Source: Gemmatimonadota bacterium (GTDB lineage Bacteria; Orphanbacterota; Orphanbacteria; Orphanbacterales; Orphanbacteraceae). From it: DNA of 5,003 nucleotides. Positions 1 to 5,003 of the stretch are shown here, piece by piece; the stretch's first letter is position 1, and every line of letters starts with the position of its first letter. The DNA lies in the NCBI GenBank assembly GCA_013002425.1, contig JABDJQ010000209.1, forward strand, positions 1 through 5,003, read 5' to 3'. Both the position numbers and the translations under genes were made by a program. Under the pieces are notes generated by a model. That model was not told where the DNA came from. It worked only from the letters and a program-made list of their open reading frames with translations, and did no database searches.

Positions 1-2048
<2,048 letters not shown>

Positions 2049-2056
2049 CGTTCTGT

Positions 2057-2061
2057 CTCCT
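2057..2061 (-). promoter_or_regulatory. Ribosome binding site of katG
   Basis: The minus strand reads AGGAG here, eight bases before the katG ATG at 2048. It is a near-consensus Shine-Dalgarno sequence at good spacing and decides the start. It follows directly on an AT-rich run (TATTATA on the minus strand). Confidence 0.8.
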
Positions 2062-2288
2062 ATAATATGGCTGTTCGCACACCCGGCAGATCCCTCTGAC
2101 TTCGACCAGTGTCTTCTTGATCCGACCCATAGCCGTTGCTAATCGAAAAGGCGTCGAACCATTGAGGTTCCTATATGAGATTAGTAGCTCAGGTACAGGG
2201 AATGGTCAATACGTATTTCCGACGAAGGAGCTTCGCCCACTGCTCGAAACTGCGGAGGAGTCTCGCGCTCGCCTGCGCCCTCCCGCGC

Positions 2289-2317
2289 CTGACAATTGGA
2301 ATGGCGATGTGTATGAT
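2289..2317 (+). promoter_or_regulatory. Candidate sigma70-type promoter of the glycosyltransferase gene
   Basis: CTGACA at 2289-2294 (five of six to the -35 consensus TTGACA) and TATGAT at 2312-2317 (five of six to TATAAT) are separated by exactly 17 bases. Transcription would start near 2324, giving a leader of about 56 bases before the ATG at 2380. Position, strand and spacing all suit the downstream gene. The match was found by eye and no transcription data are available. Confidence 0.5.
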
Positions 2318-2379
2318 CACGCGAGGGTCGGGCGCCGTCGGATATCGATCGTGGCTCTCATGGCAGGACTGGCAACCGT

Positions 2380-4032
2380 ATGTGGCACAATCTCGATACC
2401 CGACTCCGTGCAGCGCTGCTGATAGCGGCAATCGCCCTCGGGACTTTCTGGCGGCTCGACGGCGTCTCGGACGCGTTCTTCTACGGCGATGAATACCACA
2501 GCCTCGCCGCGGCACAGCTTCCGTACTCCGAGATCGTGAGAGTCTTCGACGACAGGGGATCGCACGTCCCGCTTCCGCTCCTCCAGCGCTTCTTCACGGG
2601 CCTTTTCGGCACTTCCGTTTTTTCTTACCGAATGGTCGGGATCGTTCCGGGGATCCTCGCGCTGCTCGTTTTCTATCCGGTGGCAAGGCGTCTCGTCGGC
2701 GACGCGCCGGCCCGGATCGCCACGCTCGCGATGGCGGCAAGCCCCCTGCTCGTTTTCTACTCCCGGTTCGCCCGTTCCTACAGCCTCGTCGTACTTCTCG
2801 GGCTTCTGCTGGTCATGCTCATGCCGCGCGTTCTGTCATCCGGCGAACGCGTGTCTCGGCTCGCGCTCCCGGCCGCTCTGATTGCGGGGGCGATTCCGTG
2901 GATTCATCTTTGCGGTATCGGTCTCGTCGGAGGCATCGGGCTTGCCGCCCTCGTTCGGGCATGGCAGATCCGACGATCTCCCCGCGGCCTCGGACTTCCC
3001 CTCGCGATCTTCGGCGGGGCGGCGCTCCTGACACTCGTTCTCTACCTGCCGGTACTCGATCCCCTGCGGGATTACATCGGCAAGGTGCCCGAGGAGGAGC
3101 AGGCGCGGCCCCTCGGCGTCCTCGGGATCGCGGATCTTCTCGCCGGCGGGCGCGTCGCGGGAATGGTACTGCTCGCGGCGCTGCCGATCGCCGCGATCCT
3201 GCTCTTCGCCCGGAAGCACCCGGCCGCGCTCTGGCTCAGCGGCGCCGCGTTCGGGCCGGTGCTGACCCTGGCGGCCATGCGCCCCCACGGCATGGAGTAC
3301 GCGTACGCGCGATACCTGCTGCCCGCTCTTCCGTTCATGCTCATGATGGTTGCCTGGCTGCTCGTCGAGGCGCTCCGGTCGAACAGACGAACCGCGGGCG
3401 CGGCGGAATGGCCCGCCGTCATTCTCGGCGCGGCGCTCGTTGCCGCGAACTTCATGACGGGCCCGCTCTCCCCCCGGATCCACGACGACGGCCCCTACTC
3501 CGCCACCTATATCAGCATGAAGGAACTGCCCGCTTTCGACCGGCCCTTCCCCGGAACCCCCGCGTTCTACAAGACTCTCGCGGAGCAGGAGGCAGCGGTA
3601 CGAATCATCGTGGCGCCGGCGCGCGCCCACAGGACTCTTCTCCTCTACCGTAATTACTACATGCAGCACGGCAAACGAACCGTTCTCGGGCGCCTGGGGT
3701 CGGAGGAGCGAATTCTCGACGGCCCTTACATCGACCTGGACGGGATTCGGCCTGGCGAGGAGAACGGCGCGGACTACCTGATCCTTCATATGAATGTCGC
3801 CTGGGAGGCAAACGACTACTGGAAGTTCGTCTACGAAGACGCGTGGCCCGGCCACGAGGTAGCGGGCGACGGCGGTTTCATGACGCGGCACGACCGGAGG
3901 AATCCCCCCGGCCTCGAATTGAAAGAGAGGACAGCCGTGATCGCGGCCGAGATCCGCGACCGACTCGGCCCGCCGATTTTCGAGGACGATTACATTCGCG
4001 TCTGGGACATCCGCCCGTCCGCCCGCGGGTAG
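2380..4032 (+). CDS. GT-C fold membrane glycosyltransferase (GT39 / PMT_2-like)
   Basis: Complete protein of 550 residues. It resembles the ArnT / PMT type of integral membrane glycosyltransferases, which take a sugar from a polyprenyl-phosphate donor and attach it to a lipid, glycan or protein on the outer face of the inner membrane. After a first hydrophobic helix (about 11-24) comes the acidic loop FFYGDEYHS, with D37 and E38 where the family keeps its catalytic acidic residue. The typical motif SPLLVFYSRFARSYSL follows (121-136). About ten hydrophobic segments lie before residue 361, including ARYLLPALPFMLMMVAWLL (310-328). Residues 361-550 are hydrophilic and probably form an extracytoplasmic domain. 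The ATG at 2380 is the only ATG, GTG or TTG start between the upstream in-frame TGA (2314) and the first helix; its ribosome site is weak (AGGA at 2365-2368, 11 bases away). It is the only gene in its transcript here and ends convergent to the sulfatase. Family is fairly sure; donor and acceptor are unknown. Confidence 0.85.
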   Translation: MWHNLDTRLRAALLIAAIALGTFWRLDGVSDAFFYGDEYHSLAAAQLPYSEIVRVFDDRGSHVPLPLLQRFFTGLFGTSVFSYRMVGIVPGILALLVFYPVARRLVGDAPARIATLAMAASPLLVFYSRFARSYSLVVLLGLLLVMLMPRVLSSGERVSRLALPAALIAGAIPWIHLCGIGLVGGIGLAALVRAWQIRRSPRGLGLPLAIFGGAALLTLVLYLPVLDPLRDYIGKVPEEEQARPLGVLGIADLLAGGRVAGMVLLAALPIAAILLFARKHPAALWLSGAAFGPVLTLAAMRPHGMEYAYARYLLPALPFMLMMVAWLLVEALRSNRRTAGAAEWPAVILGAALVAANFMTGPLSPRIHDDGPYSATYISMKELPAFDRPFPGTPAFYKTLAEQEAAVRIIVAPARAHRTLLLYRNYYMQHGKRTVLGRLGSEERILDGPYIDLDGIRPGEENGADYLILHMNVAWEANDYWKFVYEDAWPGHEVAGDGGFMTRHDRRNPPGLELKERTAVIAAEIRDRLGPPIFEDDYIRVWDIRPSARG

Positions 4033-4062
4033 CGGGAAGACGCCGGAGCCCGTGATAACAGC

Positions 4063-4076
4063 TTGACGCACGTCAA
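4063..4076. repeat. Short perfect inverted repeat after the glycosyltransferase gene
   Basis: TTGACGCACGTCAA is a perfect palindrome: a five-base stem, TTGAC / GTCAA, around a GCAC loop. It lies 30 bases after the glycosyltransferase stop. The stem is short and has no run of T after it, so it is a poor intrinsic terminator. A protein binding site or chance are equally possible. Confidence 0.35.
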
Positions 4077-4108
4077 CCGAGAGAACGGGGAGTCTATTCA
4101 GAGTCTAC

Positions 4109-4127
4109 GATTCGGTGTTGGCGAATC
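4109..4127. repeat. Short inverted repeat just beyond the sulfatase stop
   Basis: GATTCG (4109-4114) and CGAATC (4122-4127) form a six-base perfect stem around a seven-base loop. On the minus strand it begins six bases after the sulfatase stop codon, the place for a 3' hairpin of that transcript. No U-tract follows, so a role in termination or RNA stability is only possible. Confidence 0.3.
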
Positions 4128-4132
4128 ATGCT

Positions 4133-5003
4133 CTAATCGACATAGCCGAGCGCCTCGAGAGCTTCTCGATCCTCTTTGCTAATGGCAGGCACATCGGATA
4201 ACTCGGCGGAATTCGAGGAGCGCCATTCCTCAAGCCTCTCGTGAAGTCGTGTCGAGACATTCGGGCGCTTTGTGAGCACATTCTGCAATTCGCCCGGGTC
4301 TTCCTGCAGATTGTACAGTTCTTTGCGTTTCTCTTCGGGAGCGTAGATATACTTCCAATCACCCTCGCGCACAGCGTATCCCATCCCGGAAACCCGTGAC
4401 AAGCGTCCGGCGTCATAGTGACGTCGGAACAGAAATACGGGGCGGTCCGGTGCCCCGTAGGGGACTTCGCCTCGCAATGCCGGGGCCAGATTGCGGCCCT
4501 TCAGGCCTGCCGCTTCATGGTCGATCCCAACAAAGTCATAGAGAGTGGGGGCGAGATCCAGCAACTCTGTCGGCGAGGCGAAGCGCCGGCCGGAACGAAT
4601 CCGATTCGGCCATTTCAGAAGGAGCGGCACTCGCACGGCTTCCTCGTGCACGTTGAATCCGTGACGCTTTTCCCCATGCTGCCCGAGACCTTCGCCGTGA
4701 TCGCCGATGATGATGACGATCGTGTTGTAGAGATGGTCCTGCTCGAGCCGGTCGAGCAGCATGCCGATTTGGGCATCTAAGAATGCGATACTGCCGTCAT
4801 AGCTTCCAACCTCTTGTTCCAGGCTGCCCGGTGATGCATCGTCTGGAGTGAAGCGAGCAGCGAAATCTGGAGGCGGAAGATAGGGCGCATGTGCATCGAA
4901 GTAGTGGAGAAACAGGAAGAAACCATGCCTGGCATCCCGGTCGTGATCGATCCATTGCAGGGCCCGCCGGGTAACCTCGTCCCCGGGGCGGTCGAAGCCA
5001 TGC
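4133..5003 (-). CDS. Sulfatase-family hydrolase, C-terminal part (5' end beyond the window)
   Basis: The C-terminal 289 residues of a protein of the sulfatase / alkaline phosphatase superfamily (PF00884 type), read without a break from the right edge to TAG at 4135-4133. Members hydrolyse sulfate esters, usually outside the cytoplasm. Visible marks are the substrate-side histidine motif HYFDAHAPY (local residues 33-41), the metal-binding motif GDHGEGLGQHGE (100-111; DHGE is encoded at 4702-4691), then HGFNVHEEAVRVPLLLKWP. After these come TELLDLAPTLYDFVGI, the C-terminal subdomain WKYIYAPEEKRKELYNLQEDP, and the closing EALEALGYVD, a tail frequent in bacterial sulfatases. The N-terminal half, with the CxPSR or SxPSR formylglycine site and any signal peptide, is outside the window, so activity and export cannot be judged. 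A phosphodiesterase of the same fold is an alternative. GC is lower than in the neighbours. The gene converges on the glycosyltransferase gene, 100 bases apart. Family is sure; substrate unknown. Confidence 0.92.
   Translation of the reverse strand, partial: HGFDRPGDEVTRRALQWIDHDRDARHGFFLFLHYFDAHAPYLPPPDFAARFTPDDASPGSLEQEVGSYDGSIAFLDAQIGMLLDRLEQDHLYNTIVIIIGDHGEGLGQHGEKRHGFNVHEEAVRVPLLLKWPNRIRSGRRFASPTELLDLAPTLYDFVGIDHEAAGLKGRNLAPALRGEVPYGAPDRPVFLFRRHYDAGRLSRVSGMGYAVREGDWKYIYAPEEKRKELYNLQEDPGELQNVLTKRPNVSTRLHERLEEWRSSNSAELSDVPAISKEDREALEALGYVD

Larger units (their letters stand above)
2049..2379. other. Divergent intergenic region between katG and the glycosyltransferase
   Basis: About 330 bases separate the two divergent starts. 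The katG-proximal half is AT-rich compared with its surroundings: the 60 bases from 2161 are about 40% GC by count, against about 75% for the 60 bases from 1081. The half near the glycosyltransferase returns to high GC. Short frames cross it on both strands, but none looks like a protein I recognise, and several are arginine-rich shadows. It should hold the promoters of both genes. I see a good candidate for the plus-strand gene, but no clear promoter and no OxyR, PerR or Fur site for katG. No tRNA folds here, although short tRNA-like strings occur. Confidence 0.7.

Noticed and set aside
2062..2067. TATTAT on the minus strand as a -10 box for katG
   Set aside because: Transcription would start inside or next to the ribosome site, and no reasonable -35 hexamer lies 16-18 bases upstream.
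2151..2200. tRNA-like strings (TAGCTCAGG on the plus strand, GGTTCGAC on the minus strand)
   Set aside because: The two are on opposite strands, and neither is flanked by pairing D, anticodon or T stems. No cloverleaf can be drawn.
2117..2422. Plus-strand frames of about 100 codons in the divergent spacer
   Set aside because: They overlap each other and the glycosyltransferase start, have no good ribosome site, and their products resemble nothing I know.
2836..4071. Open frame of 411 codons on the minus strand opposite the glycosyltransferase
   Set aside because: Low-complexity, charged, arginine- and glutamate-rich product without domains. The plus strand carries a coherent membrane protein with family motifs.
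4739..4759. Perfect eight-base inverted repeat (CTGCTCGA / TCGAGCAG, five-base loop) inside the sulfatase gene
   Set aside because: It falls on codons for the repeated leucine, aspartate and glutamate of a helix (LLDRLEQD), where similar codons produce such symmetry by chance.
4777..5001. Minus-strand frame of 74 codons at the right edge
   Set aside because: It lies in another frame over the sulfatase. The sulfatase frame runs through the same DNA with clear family motifs such as HYFDAHAPY.

Overview
The window carries three protein-coding genes from a high-GC bacterium. It shows no RNA gene, CRISPR array, insertion sequence or phage gene. The order is: most of a catalase-peroxidase gene (katG) on the minus strand, cut at the left edge; a divergent spacer of about 330 bases; a complete membrane glycosyltransferase gene of the GT-C / GT39-like type on the plus strand; a convergent spacer of about 100 bases; and the C-terminal part of a sulfatase-family gene on the minus strand, cut at the right edge.

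The coding regions are mostly GC-rich, and third positions in katG and the glycosyltransferase are strongly biased to G or C. This bias opens long spurious frames opposite both genes. A GT39-type transferase beside a sulfatase whose protein ends in a GYV-type tail suits a metagenome-type lineage such as Myxococcota, Acidobacteriota or Planctomycetota. That is a guess from protein style only, and the sequence does not fix the taxon.

katG would detoxify hydrogen peroxide in the cytoplasm and looks intact as far as it can be read, with all known catalytic residues present. The glycosyltransferase and the sulfatase are both of types that act outside the cytoplasmic membrane. They are convergent, so they are not an operon, but they could belong to the same surface-glycan locus. 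The clearest regulatory signal is a good sigma70-like promoter candidate 5' of the glycosyltransferase.

I found no convincing undescribed system. The points worth a second look are the promoter, the AT-rich divergent spacer, a small frame overlapping the katG start, the convergent glycosyltransferase-sulfatase pair, and small inverted repeats between those two genes.
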